The notes: a model not told the origin generated them from the sequence alone. A stretch of DNA of 64,000 nucleotides from Planktotalea arctica (GCF_002105285.1 NZ_MUHR01000005.1:434001-498000), one strand, 5' to 3'. Counted from the first letter of the stretch, positions 9,373 to 18,869 are shown. A program made the numbers and translations.

Positions 9373-10892
9373 AGCTGATCCTTATCCTCGGCGATCAACT
9401 AAGCCTTGATGTCGCTGCCCTGCGCGCGGCTGACAAAGCCAGCGACGTGATCGTCATGGCAGAGGTTTTTAGCGAAGCGACCTATGTTCGTCACCACCCC
9501 AAGAAGATCGCGTTCATTTTTGCGGCAATGCGCAAATTTGCGCAAAGCCTGCGGGGTGCAGGGTGGCAGGTGCTTTACTCACAACTCGATGACACGCAGA
9601 ACGGTGGAAGTATTCCGGCCGAATTACTGCGCTGCGCAGAGGAAACCGGTGCGCGCGAGGTGATCGCGACGCGCCCGGGCGAGTGGCGTTTGATTGACGC
9701 GCTGGAGCAAGCACCGCTCAAAGTGACGCTGCTTGAGGATGACCGGTTCCTCGCGACGCACGGCGAATTTGAAGCGTGGGCCGAGGGGCGCAAAGCGCTG
9801 CGCATGGAATATTTCTACCGCGATATGCGCCGCAAAACGGGCCTTCTGATGGAGGGGGGCAAACCGGTCGGCGACAAGTGGAATTTTGATCACGACAACC
9901 GCAAGGCCGCACCTGACCAGATCAGCTACAGCGGTCCTTTGTCCTTCGAACCGGATGATACAACACGCGACGTTATGGACTTGGTGGCAGCAAGTTTCCC
10001 TGATCACTTCGGCGCGCTTGAGGGTTTCAACTTTGCCACCACCCGCGAAGAGGCTTTGCGGGCGATGGCGCATTTCATCACCCATGCCCTCCCGCGCTTT
10101 GGCGATTTTCAAGACGCGATGCTGAGCGAAAACAAGTTCCTCTATCACGCGGTGCTCTCGCCTTATCTGAATGCGGGTCTGCTTGGCCCTCTGGAAATCT
10201 GCGAAGCGGCAGAGCAGGCCTACCGCGATGGCCACGCGCCCATTAACGCGGTTGAGGGGTTCATCCGCCAGATCATCGGCTGGCGTGAATATGTGCGCGG
10301 TATCTATTTCCTTGAAGGCCCGGATTATACGGGGCGCAACGCGCTGGAGCACAAGCGCGATTTGCCCGCGCTCTATTGGGGCGGGGAAACGAAAATGCAC
10401 TGCATGTCCAAAGCGGTGGCTCAAACCCGTGACGAGGCCTATGCGCACCACATCCAGCGGCTCATGATCACCGGCAATTTTGCGCTGCTCGCTGGAATTG
10501 ATCCAGTGCAGGTGCATGAGTGGTATCTGGAGGTGTATATCGACGCCTTCGAATGGGTCGAAGCGCCCAACACTATCGGGATGAGCCAGTTTGCGGATGG
10601 CGGCATCATCGCCTCAAAACCTTATGTGTCTAGCGGAGCCTACATCAACCGCATGTCCAATTACTGTAAATCCTGCCACTATTCGGTGAAAGACAAAACG
10701 GGCGAGGCAGCATGCCCTTTCAACGTGCTCTATTGGGATTTTCTAATGCGCCATAAGGAACGCTTTGCTGGCAATCCGCGCATGGGCAATATGTATCGCA
10801 CTTGGGAGCGTATGGACGAGGGCCACCGCGATACTGTGCTTTCGGATGCCAGTGCGCTGCTTCAGTGGCTCGATGCGGGCGAGGTGATCTAA
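9369..10892 (+). CDS. Fe-S cluster (6-4) photolyase / cryptochrome of the CryB-PhrB class
   Basis: A 507-residue FAD-binding photolyase-related protein expected to repair (6-4) photoproducts with light or act as a photoreceptor. The cluster cysteines of the PhrB class are recognisable: one in KMHCMSK, then a C-x2-C-x12-C group beginning NYCKSC, the spacing known from Agrobacterium PhrB. The antenna-binding domain begins LILILGDQLS. I place the start at the GTG at 9369, which overlaps the SDR stop (GTGA). A longer reading from 9345 adds eight residues that do not resemble the family. Confidence 0.9.
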   Translation: MKLILILGDQLSLDVAALRAADKASDVIVMAEVFSEATYVRHHPKKIAFIFAAMRKFAQSLRGAGWQVLYSQLDDTQNGGSIPAELLRCAEETGAREVIATRPGEWRLIDALEQAPLKVTLLEDDRFLATHGEFEAWAEGRKALRMEYFYRDMRRKTGLLMEGGKPVGDKWNFDHDNRKAAPDQISYSGPLSFEPDDTTRDVMDLVAASFPDHFGALEGFNFATTREEALRAMAHFITHALPRFGDFQDAMLSENKFLYHAVLSPYLNAGLLGPLEICEAAEQAYRDGHAPINAVEGFIRQIIGWREYVRGIYFLEGPDYTGRNALEHKRDLPALYWGGETKMHCMSKAVAQTRDEAYAHHIQRLMITGNFALLAGIDPVQVHEWYLEVYIDAFEWVEAPNTIGMSQFADGGIIASKPYVSSGAYINRMSNYCKSCHYSVKDKTGEAACPFNVLYWDFLMRHKERFAGNPRMGNMYRTWERMDEGHRDTVLSDASALLQWLDAGEVI

Positions 10893-10899
10893 TTTTGCC

Positions 10900-12312
10900 T
10901 TACTCCTGCGTTTGCGCAGGATCGATCAACTGTCCGTTTGTCCAAACGCCTGAAGCTATCTTGCCGTCCGCATAGCGCATCTCGCCTGCGCCCTCGCGCT
11001 TGCCATCCACGAATGCGCCTTCATAAATATCGCCCGTCGCATAGCGCGCCGCGCCCATGCCGGTCATGGCACCAAGCACCCATGCCCCCTCGTAGGAAAA
11101 CCCGTCCGCCATGCGAAACACGCCGCGCCCGTGGCGTTGTCCGTCCTTGAATTGACCCTCATAGATTGAACCGTCTGGGAACGTCGCGGTGCCAAGGCCG
11201 GTGATCTTGTTATCGAGCCACGCCCCCTCGTAGCGATAGCCGCTTGGGCGCGTCAAAACGCCTTGTCCGTGATGACGAGCATCCTTGAAACTGCCCTCGT
11301 AGATGGTGCCGTCCGCATAGACCGCGCGACCCGCGCCCTCGATCACATTCGCGGCCCATTGCCCCGCATAGTTTGCGCCGCCAGGGTAGGTGATCTTGCC
11401 CTTGCCCTGCGCGAGGCCGTTCTGCATCTGGCCCTCATAGACCGAGCCGTCAGGATAACTCACACGCCCCGTGCCCTCGATCAGGCCTTTGCGCCACTCA
11501 CCCTCGTATTTGTAATCGTCTGTTGCTGTGAATGTGCCGATGCCGTGGCGCAGATCATCGAGGAAATCGCCCTCATAGATATCACCGTTCTGATAGGTAA
11601 CCTTACCCTTGCCTTCACGCCGCCCTGCGACCAGCTCGCCCTCATAAAGATCGCCGTTGGGCTGGATCACTTTGCCCAGCCCGCTTAGCTGGGCGCTGCG
11701 CCATGGTCCCTCCAGGATCATACCGTCGCTTAACGTCAGGGTGCCGACGCCTTCGCGCTGGCCGGCTTGAACCTGTCCTTTGTACTCGGAACCGTCCGGA
11801 TATGTGATTGTTGCTGCACCTTCCTTGGTGCCGTTGACCCAATCGCCGTTATAGATGTAGCCGTTTTGCTGGCGCAGCAAGCCCTTGCCGTGCTGTTTCC
11901 CACCGCGAAACGTGCCCTCGAAGCGCCCGCCATCGGCGCTGATCGATACACCTGTCCCCTGCTGAATGCCGTTTTGCCAACTGCCTTCATAGGTGCTGCC
12001 GTCACTATAGGTGATCCGCCCGATTCCTTCAGGTTTGCCCTTGGCGAACGCACCGTCATAGATGGAGCCATCGGGAAAGTTGGCCCGCCCTTGTCCGAAG
12101 ATTTCGCCCATGACCCATTCGCCTGAATACTCATAGCCGTTGGGCAAAGTATAGGTGCCCAGCCCGTGTTGCAGCCCGTCCTTGAACGTGCCCTCGTAAA
12201 CGCCACCATCATCATATTGCTTGGTTTGCACGCCACTGGTTTGGGCGCTTGCCTCAAACGCAGGCAAGCTGAGGGCGATGCAGGCCGCAAGGGCAAGTGG
12301 GGCGATGCGCAT
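10900..12312 (-). CDS. Secreted MORN-repeat protein
   Basis: A 470-residue protein with an N-terminal signal peptide (about residues 1-23, ending in ASAQ) followed almost entirely by 18 complete 23-residue MORN repeats and one partial copy. The repeats keep the core pattern YEGxWxxGxxxGxGxxxxPDG with little spacer sequence. MORN arrays form elongated beta-strand rods; some bind lipids or peptidoglycan-associated partners, but no enzyme domain is present here. It converges with the photolyase gene at a seven-base gap. Function is unknown; export to the periplasm or outside is inferred from the signal peptide. Confidence 0.9.
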   Translation of the reverse strand: MRIAPLALAACIALSLPAFEASAQTSGVQTKQYDDGGVYEGTFKDGLQHGLGTYTLPNGYEYSGEWVMGEIFGQGRANFPDGSIYDGAFAKGKPEGIGRITYSDGSTYEGSWQNGIQQGTGVSISADGGRFEGTFRGGKQHGKGLLRQQNGYIYNGDWVNGTKEGAATITYPDGSEYKGQVQAGQREGVGTLTLSDGMILEGPWRSAQLSGLGKVIQPNGDLYEGELVAGRREGKGKVTYQNGDIYEGDFLDDLRHGIGTFTATDDYKYEGEWRKGLIEGTGRVSYPDGSVYEGQMQNGLAQGKGKITYPGGANYAGQWAANVIEGAGRAVYADGTIYEGSFKDARHHGQGVLTRPSGYRYEGAWLDNKITGLGTATFPDGSIYEGQFKDGQRHGRGVFRMADGFSYEGAWVLGAMTGMGAARYATGDIYEGAFVDGKREGAGEMRYADGKIASGVWTNGQLIDPAQTQE

Positions 12313-12471
12313 GGGCGAAGTCCGTGAATGAGGGGCGTCAGGGGTTACTGAACCCTAAATCAGGCTCTGCATGAGAACAATGGATTTTCATAGAGGCGTC
12401 TTGGTGCCTCTTTCCCTCGCGCCGCGAGAGCGGTACATCTGCGCGCAACACGAATTGCCGGAGCGCATCAC

Positions 12472-14145
12472 ATGAGCAATGCCACCCCATCAGACCGCTT
12501 TCGCATTACGCTTGGGCAGTTGAACCCAACTGTCGGGGATATCGCTGGAAACGCTGCCAAGGCGCGCGCAGCTTGGGAGGCGGGCCGCGAGGCGGGGGCG
12601 GATCTGGTGGCCCTGCCGGAGATGTTCATTCTTGGCTACAATGCGCAGGATCTGGTGATGAAGCCTGCGGTGCAAGCGGCCTGCCTTGCCGCGATCGAAG
12701 CGCTTGCGCGCGAGTGCGCCGAGGGGCCTGCCTTGGCGATCGGCGGTCCCTTGCTGGAGAACGGCAAGCTCTACAACGCCTATTTCATATGCCGCTCTGG
12801 CAAGATCGCCAGCAAATCGCTTAAACATAACCTGCCCAATGAAGATGTTTTCGACGAGGTGCGGGTCTTTGACAGCGGCCCTCTGGGCGGGCCTTATTCC
12901 GTTGGAAACACGCGCATCGGCAGTCCGATCTGCGAAGATGCGTGGCATGAAGAAGTCAGTGAGACGCTGGAAGAAACAGGCGCGGAGTTTCTACTCGTGC
13001 CCAATGGCTCGCCTTATTATCGCGGCAAATTCGATGTGCGCATGAACCAGATGGTTGCGCGGGTTGTGGAAACGGGATTGCCGCTCATCTACCTGAACAT
13101 GGTCGGTGGTCAGGATGATCAGGTGTTCGATGGTGGTTCTTTCGCTTTGAATCCCGGCGGCGCACTGGCGGTGCAAATGCCCGTATTCGACGAGGAAATC
13201 ACGCATGTTGACCTGATCCGCACGCCCGAGGGCTGGCGCATCGAGGACGGGGTTAAGGTGATTTTGCCGGGGCAGTTCGAGCAGGATTACCGCGTTTGCG
13301 TGCAGGCCTTGCGCGATTACATGGGCAAGACGGGCTTTAAGAAAGTCTTGCTTGGGATGTCCGGCGGCATCGACTCGGCGCTTGTGGCGACCATCGCTGT
13401 CGATGCGCTAGGCGGCGAGAACGTGCGCTGCGTGATGTTGCCCTCTGAATATACCTCCCAAAGTTCGCTCGATGATGCCAAAGACTGCGCAGAGCGGATC
13501 GGCGCGGATTACAATTTCGTGCCCATCAGCGAGGGCCGCGACGCGATCACCAACACGCTCGCGCCTTTGTTTGAGGGTCTTAAGGCGGATATCACCGAAG
13601 AAAACATCCAGTCGCGCTTGCGTGGCCTTTTGCTCATGGCGATGAGTAATAAATTCGGCTCTATGTTGCTGACAACAGGCAATAAATCTGAGGTCGCCGT
13701 AGGTTATTCGACGATATACGGAGATATGTCGGGCGGCTATAACCCGATCAAAGACATGTACAAAGTACGCGTTTTCGAAGTCTGCCGTTGGCGCAATGAA
13801 AACCATTTGCCTTGGATGATGGGCCCCGCGGGGGAAGTCATTCCCACTTCGATCATCGACAAACCCCCCTCAGCAGAATTGCGCCCCGATCAAAAAGACA
13901 GCGACAGCCTGCCAGACTATCCGATCCTGGATGGCATCTTGGAAATGCTTGTGGACGATGACGCCTCAGTCGCAGATTGCGTGGCGGCTGGCTATGATCG
14001 CGCTGTGGTAAAAAAGATCGAACATCTGATCTATATTTCCGAGTACAAACGCTTCCAATCCGCCCCCGGAGCCCGCCTGTCGCGCCGCGCCTTCTGGCTG
14101 GATCGGCGCTATCCGATTGCGAACAGATGGCGCGATGAGGGGTGA
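12472..14145 (+). CDS. nadE: Glutamine-dependent NAD+ synthetase
   Basis: A 557-residue two-domain enzyme that amidates nicotinic acid adenine dinucleotide to NAD+ using glutamine. The N-terminal nitrilase-type glutaminase shows Glu (ALPEMF), Lys (KHNLPN) and the nucleophile Cys (SPICEDAWHE). The C-terminal synthetase has the PP-loop GMSGGIDSAL near residues 297-306. The ending LDRRYPIANRW is typical of intact NadE, so the gene is complete despite the abutting low-GC gene, whose GTG start overlaps its stop. The 160-base upstream gap separates it from the divergent MORN gene and shows no clear promoter. Confidence 0.96.
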   Translation: MSNATPSDRFRITLGQLNPTVGDIAGNAAKARAAWEAGREAGADLVALPEMFILGYNAQDLVMKPAVQAACLAAIEALARECAEGPALAIGGPLLENGKLYNAYFICRSGKIASKSLKHNLPNEDVFDEVRVFDSGPLGGPYSVGNTRIGSPICEDAWHEEVSETLEETGAEFLLVPNGSPYYRGKFDVRMNQMVARVVETGLPLIYLNMVGGQDDQVFDGGSFALNPGGALAVQMPVFDEEITHVDLIRTPEGWRIEDGVKVILPGQFEQDYRVCVQALRDYMGKTGFKKVLLGMSGGIDSALVATIAVDALGGENVRCVMLPSEYTSQSSLDDAKDCAERIGADYNFVPISEGRDAITNTLAPLFEGLKADITEENIQSRLRGLLLMAMSNKFGSMLLTTGNKSEVAVGYSTIYGDMSGGYNPIKDMYKVRVFEVCRWRNENHLPWMMGPAGEVIPTSIIDKPPSAELRPDQKDSDSLPDYPILDGILEMLVDDDASVADCVAAGYDRAVVKKIEHLIYISEYKRFQSAPGARLSRRAFWLDRRYPIANRWRDEG

Positions 14146-15197
14146 GCGACCTAGATCAAGAACTTCAAGACTTTGCAGATGAAGCTACAGCGCGGCATCG
14201 GCCTTTGAAGGTTGACGAAGGGGTTGGCGAACAATCCTTACCAGTGTTGTATGATTTATTGGACCAGCATTTTCTCAGCTTGGACAAAGCTGGGATGCTT
14301 CTTCTGCCTAACTTTCATGCCTTTGAAAATGAAACTGTGGTGGTTTTGAGCGACTATGCTGGCGACGCAGGGGGTGATTATCTGGTTTACTCTTTTTTGC
14401 TTTGCAGTTGGAATTTGAGTGGCCAATTCTCAGACTGGCTTGCCAAAGCTCGGGGGAGATTCCCGATTGGCAGCCGAGAGATAAACTTCAAGAACCTGTC
14501 TCGCACAGGACAGCGAGAAATTTTACCAGAAATGCTGCAGAAAGCTGATTTAGGCTTGGTTGGCTATGTTCTTACAGTCGCAGTTGAGAAACAAATTGCA
14601 TCTTTGTTTGATAATTGGGATGGCAACCCGAAGAAGCGGTTGGCTCAACTCTTAAAAGATCATGATGTCACTGATCTAAAGCCCAACGTGGCTGAGAAGT
14701 TTCTCAGAGTGAATCACATTTTGGCCTATTTGCTCAAACAATTAGCGAGGCCTCCGGCTCAAAAAGTTTGGTGGATTACCGACAATGATGATATTTGCGC
14801 TAAGCCCACTCTGATTGAAGCAACCATGCAGTTTCAGAACCGTCTGATAGGACTGCATCAGTCCCCCATAGACCGGCTCGCTTTTTCAACACAACGAGGC
14901 TTTGAAAAAGGGCCAATTGAAGGTCTTCTCTCAATTCCTGATCTTGCTGCTGGAGCTGTTTGCGAGGCCTTGAATCTGCTTGGCCAAGACAGCTTTGATG
15001 TGCCGCCGTGGAAGGATGGCGCTGGCTGGCTCACGGATTGGTTAAATCATCAAGGTGCCGCTTTGAAGAAGAGCACATGCTTGATTTCTAAGGCAGGAAC
15101 CGGAGAGGTCAAAGTATCAACTTTAACCTTCTCCCCGAAACCTAAGCCGGATTGGCCGGGTGGTACTAGAATGTTTGACATTGTTAGACATCGTTAG
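14142..15197 (+). CDS. Low-GC orphan gene, DUF3800-like (putative RNase H-fold nuclease)
   Basis: A 351-residue protein I cannot assign firmly. Four blocks resemble the RNase H-like DUF3800 family: an acidic first strand (VVVLSDYAGDAGGDY, about residues 67-81), a Lys-containing INFKNL, a later WWITDNDD strand, and SIPDLAAGAV near the C-terminus. These could supply catalytic acids. Base composition is clearly different: roughly 43-50 percent GC in samples against about 60-65 in the flanks, with AT-rich codons. The GTG start overlaps the nadE stop by four bases. No transposase, integrase or partner gene is adjacent. Recent transfer is inferred; nuclease activity is a hypothesis. Confidence 0.7.
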   Translation: MSDLDQELQDFADEATARHRPLKVDEGVGEQSLPVLYDLLDQHFLSLDKAGMLLLPNFHAFENETVVVLSDYAGDAGGDYLVYSFLLCSWNLSGQFSDWLAKARGRFPIGSREINFKNLSRTGQREILPEMLQKADLGLVGYVLTVAVEKQIASLFDNWDGNPKKRLAQLLKDHDVTDLKPNVAEKFLRVNHILAYLLKQLARPPAQKVWWITDNDDICAKPTLIEATMQFQNRLIGLHQSPIDRLAFSTQRGFEKGPIEGLLSIPDLAAGAVCEALNLLGQDSFDVPPWKDGAGWLTDWLNHQGAALKKSTCLISKAGTGEVKVSTLTFSPKPKPDWPGGTRMFDIVRHR

Positions 15198-15229
15198 CCC
15201 ACCCAAACAACCCTAAGAAAACTGGAACG

Positions 15230-15487
15230 TCAAAAATCGAACAGGTCTTCTAGGAACCCGCCACGTTTCTTGCGCTTGCCCTCATAGCCGCGACCGCGAT
15301 CATCGCGATCGTCATAACCGCGCTGCTGCTGCGGGGGAGGGTGCGGCGCGGCAACCGCGCTACGCTCGAGGATTTTATCGAGTTCCCCGCGATCAAGCCA
15401 AACGCCCCGACATTGCGGACAATAGTCGATTTCGACTCCGCTACGATCTGTAATCACGAGGGTGGTTCCGTCGATAGGGCACTGCAT
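15230..15487 (-). CDS. Small TFIIB-type zinc-ribbon protein
   Basis: An 85-residue protein with a zf-TFIIB type zinc ribbon at its N-terminus: CPID at residues 3-6 and CPQCRGVWLDRGEL at about 23-36 give the Cys ligands and the characteristic W-L-D-R-G-E-L. The middle is a Gln/Pro/Asp/Arg-rich linker, and the tail (GGFLEDLFDF) is a short hydrophobic-acidic motif common in this family. The molecular role is unknown; nucleic-acid or protein binding is plausible. It converges with the low-GC gene at a 32-base gap. Confidence 0.85.
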   Translation of the reverse strand: MQCPIDGTTLVITDRSGVEIDYCPQCRGVWLDRGELDKILERSAVAAPHPPPQQQRGYDDRDDRGRGYEGKRKKRGGFLEDLFDF

Positions 15488-15594
15488 GGCGATCCTTTCA
15501 GAATGTGTGTTCTAAAGATATGTGCGCCGCGCAGGTTTTCAATTGCCCCAAGACGGATTCCCGTTGTGAAAAAGTGCGCCCTAGGCTGTGGTGA

Positions 15595-16446
15595 TCACTT
15601 TGCTAAAACCGCATCAATGTCTGCGGCTGAATGGCGTTCGGGCAATTGCTCGTTTTCTGCGCCCCAGGCCACATTGACGATGCGCCCACGGATCACCGCA
15701 GGGCGCTCTGCGATCTGCTTGGTCCAGCGCTGAACATGTTTGTAGCTTTCTACATCGAGGAATTCGCCCGCATCATAGGCTTTGCCTTCGGCGAGGCGAC
15801 CGTACCACGGCCAAATGGCCATATCTGCAATGGAATATTCACCGCCCGCGAAATATTCATTGCCGGCCAAATGGCGGTCTAGAACATCCATCTGACGCTT
15901 CACTTCCATTGAGAAACGGTTGATCGGATATTCCATTTTATAGGGCGCATAAGCGTAGAAATGGCCAAAACCGCCGCCAAGATATGGCGCGCTGCCCATT
16001 TGCCAGAACAGCCAGTTGAAGCACTCTGCGCGGGCGTGTTCGGGGATGAAGGTCTCGAATTTTTCCGCCAGATACATCATGATCGAAGCGCTCTCGAACA
16101 GGCGCACAGGGGTGTCGCCGGAGTAATCCATCAGCGCGGGAATCTTTGAGTTCGGGTTCGCTCCGACAAAGCCGGACCCGAATTGATCGCCGTCCCCAAT
16201 CTTGATCATCCACGCGTCATATTCCGCGCCCTTGTGACCCGCCGCCAGCAACTCTTCGAGCAGAACAGTCACCTTAACGCCATTGGGTGTGCCCATGGAA
16301 TGCAGTTGCAAAGGGTGTGCGCCGCGCGGCAATTCCTTGTCATGGGTCGCGCCTGCGACGGGACGGTTGATGCTGGCGAAAGTTCCGCCGCTTTCCTGCT
16401 CCCATTTCCAAACTTTTGGGGGCGTGTATTCGGCTTGATCGCTCAT
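15595..16446 (-). CDS. yghU: GSH-dependent disulfide-bond oxidoreductase YghU (GST family)
   Basis: A 283-residue nu-class glutathione transferase. The N-terminal thioredoxin-like domain includes SMGTPNGVKV and the glutathione-site PNSKIPAL; the C-terminal helical domain includes WLFWQMGSAPYLGGGFGHF, which closely resembles E. coli YghU. Members reduce disulfides with glutathione and bind two GSH molecules. It begins three bases after the matB stop and is the last gene of a four-gene operon headed by the amidohydrolase. Confidence 0.93.
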   Translation of the reverse strand: MSDQAEYTPPKVWKWEQESGGTFASINRPVAGATHDKELPRGAHPLQLHSMGTPNGVKVTVLLEELLAAGHKGAEYDAWMIKIGDGDQFGSGFVGANPNSKIPALMDYSGDTPVRLFESASIMMYLAEKFETFIPEHARAECFNWLFWQMGSAPYLGGGFGHFYAYAPYKMEYPINRFSMEVKRQMDVLDRHLAGNEYFAGGEYSIADMAIWPWYGRLAEGKAYDAGEFLDVESYKHVQRWTKQIAERPAVIRGRIVNVAWGAENEQLPERHSAADIDAVLAK

Positions 16447-16449
16447 GGG

Positions 16450-17970
16450 TTAACTTTCTATCTTGGTGAAGAGGTCTTTGTAGTCGTCGCGCAGGGCATT
16501 CTTTTGCACTTTGCCCATCGTGTTGCGGGGCAGTGCGTCTATAATAATGATCTTGCGAGGATGTTTGAACCGGGCAAAGCTAGTCTCGCACGCAGAGGTG
16601 ATCTGATCAAGGTCAGGGGCCGTAGCGTCAGGCACCACAACCGCAACGGGGGTTTCACCAAAATCAGGATGTGGCACTCCAATCACTGCGCTTTCCTTTA
16701 CGCCGGGCTGATCGTCGATCAGCATCTCGATTTCTTTTGGATAGATGTTGTAGCCGCCGGAAATGATCAAATCCTTTCCGCGACCCACAATTTGCACATA
16801 GCCGTCTCTGTCTATCAGACCCAGATCACCGGTGATGAAAAACCCGTCCTCGCGCAATTCCTTGCGGGTTTTTTCAGGCATCTGCCAATAGCCCTTAAAG
16901 ACGTTTGCACCGCGCACTTCGATCACGCCAATCTCGCCTTGCGCGACTTCCTCGCCCGTTTGCTGGTTCGTCACTTTCAACTCTACGCCGGGCAAAGGAA
17001 ATCCAACCGTGCCCGCCTTGCGCATGCCTGCGTATGGGTTGGAGGTGTTCATATTTGTCTCGGTCATGCCGTAACGTTCAAGGATGCGCTGACCCGTAAG
17101 GGCCTCAAATTGCACATGGGTTTCGGTAAGCATGGGCGCGGAGCCAGAGATAAACAGGCGCATATGCGCAGCAGCCTCTCGGGTGAACCTTTCGTGAGCC
17201 AAGAGCCGAGTGTAAAAAGTGGGCACGCCCATCATCGCGCTCGCACGCGGCATTTGGGCAAGGATTGTGTCGGGGTTAAAGGCTGGCATAAAGATCATTG
17301 CGCCGCCGCAGAGCAGCATGACGTTGCTCGCTACAAACAGGCCGTGCGTGTGGAAAATTGGCAGAGCATGTAGCAGCACATCTGCTTGTGTGAAGTGCCA
17401 GTAGGCCTTCAGCACCTTGGCATTGGAGAGCAGGTTATCTTGCGTCAGCATCGCCCCTTTGGAGCGCCCCGTCGTGCCGGAAGTATAGAGGAAGGCGGCC
17501 AGATCTTCACCCCTGCGCGGGATCGTTTGCGTGGTTTCAGGCTGCGAAGCTGCCGCCACCATCAGCGTGCCTGATCCATCGCCCCCAAGTGTTAAAAGCT
17601 GTGCGCCCGTGTGCGATGTAATTTCGGCAATGTCGCTTGCTTTTGATGGATCACAGATTACCAGCTTCGCGCCGGAGTTTTCTATAAAATACTCCAACTC
17701 ATGCGCCGTATAGGCTGTGTTCAAAGGAAGGAAGATCACGCCTTTTTGCACGCAGGCCGCATAGACGGCCAAAGCTTCGGGGGATTTTGTAACTTGCAAG
17801 GCAAGGCGATCACCCGGCTGCAGGCCAGCATTAACCAGCGCGCCGCCAATCTGTGCAGCCTTGCGCAGAAACGCGCCGTGGCTCAGCGTCGTTCCATCCT
17901 CAAGGTGTAAAAACGCGCTCTCTTTGCCGATGTGCGGGGTGAAAAGCGCGTCGAAAAGGGGGTTGCTCAT
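16450..17970 (-). CDS. matB: Malonyl-CoA synthetase
   Basis: A 506-residue acyl-adenylate-forming ligase that activates malonate (or methylmalonate) with ATP and CoA. The phosphate-binding motif TSGTTGRSKGAM, the ERYGMTETNMNTSNPY block and the GRGKDLIISGGYNIYP hinge all closely match rhizobial MatB. The C-terminal catalytic Lys lies in RNTMGKVQKN. No malonyl-CoA decarboxylase (matA) or dicarboxylate carrier is adjacent, so malonate use would depend on genes elsewhere. Its ATG overlaps the CobW-family stop by four bases. Confidence 0.92.
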   Translation of the reverse strand: MSNPLFDALFTPHIGKESAFLHLEDGTTLSHGAFLRKAAQIGGALVNAGLQPGDRLALQVTKSPEALAVYAACVQKGVIFLPLNTAYTAHELEYFIENSGAKLVICDPSKASDIAEITSHTGAQLLTLGGDGSGTLMVAAASQPETTQTIPRRGEDLAAFLYTSGTTGRSKGAMLTQDNLLSNAKVLKAYWHFTQADVLLHALPIFHTHGLFVASNVMLLCGGAMIFMPAFNPDTILAQMPRASAMMGVPTFYTRLLAHERFTREAAAHMRLFISGSAPMLTETHVQFEALTGQRILERYGMTETNMNTSNPYAGMRKAGTVGFPLPGVELKVTNQQTGEEVAQGEIGVIEVRGANVFKGYWQMPEKTRKELREDGFFITGDLGLIDRDGYVQIVGRGKDLIISGGYNIYPKEIEMLIDDQPGVKESAVIGVPHPDFGETPVAVVVPDATAPDLDQITSACETSFARFKHPRKIIIIDALPRNTMGKVQKNALRDDYKDLFTKIES

Positions 17971-18869
17971 AAGGTCTCGCTGGCGCTTTCTCGGATCAGA
18001 TCGCCGTCAAACTGCCCTTTCAAGCCAATGCACACAATCCCCAAAGGAGCGTTTTGTGGTGCCTCGGTGATCTCCCAGCGCCGCCCGACGATGTGCAGCG
18101 CTTTGCGCGTGCCAGAGGGGGCCGGATCAAAGAAACCTTTCGCGCGCGTGATGTTGAGCGCAGGATCGGTCAGCTTGGCGGCGAGGGCCGCGCCCTCCAA
18201 AGCACGCGGGCAGGGCAGGGCGATGCTGTCGAACAGCCCGTCGGCATGGCCTGATTGCTGGCTCAGGATCGGTGCGCTGCCAAGCCCGAGCACCAGATCA
18301 AGCGGCGCTTTGCCGTGCTCTGCGCTGAGCGTTTTGGCGCGCGGCGCGATTTCTTGCAGCCAAGCCTCCAGAGCTGTCAATTCCATTGCGCTCACCAGAT
18401 CGGCCTTGTTCATCACCACAAGGTCCGCATCCGCCAACTGGCGCGTGATCGTATCACCGATATATTCGTTCTCTGCGCTTTCGCGGATGGTTTCTGCGTC
18501 GACAAGCACGACAGTCCCATCCGGCGTAAACCCATCAAGAAGCGTCACAGATGCCGCGATCGCTGAAGGGATCGCCACGCCGGAGCACTCAATCACCACC
18601 TGATCGGGGCGCACGGGCAGGCTGCCAAGCTCGATCAAAGCTGCGCTTAGATCAGAGCCGAAAGAGCAACACACGCAGCCCCCCGCAATGGAAATAAGGT
18701 CGTCGCCCTGCGCTTCGATTAGGTCCGCATCAATCGGCAGCGCGCCGAATTCATTGACCATGATTGCCAATTTACGCCCGTTGGCCGTGCGCAAAAGGTG
18801 GTTCACCATGGTGGTTTTGCCCGCGCCCAAGTAACCGCCGATGATCGTGACCAGAAGCGGCTCAGACAT
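17967..18869 (-). CDS. CobW/YjiA-family GTP-binding protein
   Basis: A 300-residue G3E-family GTPase. It has the Walker A motif GGYLGAGKTT near residues 11-20, the metal-binding CxCC signature in GGCVCCSF and the guanine-specificity NKAD. The family comprises metallochaperones that deliver zinc, cobalt or other divalent metals to target proteins. It sits between a metal-dependent amidohydrolase gene (overlap of eight bases) and matB (overlap of four bases), so the amidohydrolase is a natural candidate client. That partnership is inference. Confidence 0.9.
   Translation of the reverse strand: MSEPLLVTIIGGYLGAGKTTMVNHLLRTANGRKLAIMVNEFGALPIDADLIEAQGDDLISIAGGCVCCSFGSDLSAALIELGSLPVRPDQVVIECSGVAIPSAIAASVTLLDGFTPDGTVVLVDAETIRESAENEYIGDTITRQLADADLVVMNKADLVSAMELTALEAWLQEIAPRAKTLSAEHGKAPLDLVLGLGSAPILSQQSGHADGLFDSIALPCPRALEGAALAAKLTDPALNITRAKGFFDPAPSGTRKALHIVGRRWEITEAPQNAPLGIVCIGLKGQFDGDLIRESASETL

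Noticed and set aside
10904-10921. Hairpin TCCTGCG-TTTG-CGCAGGA between the photolyase and MORN genes as a terminator.
   Set aside because: No T-run on either strand, and it lies within the C-terminal codons of the MORN gene.
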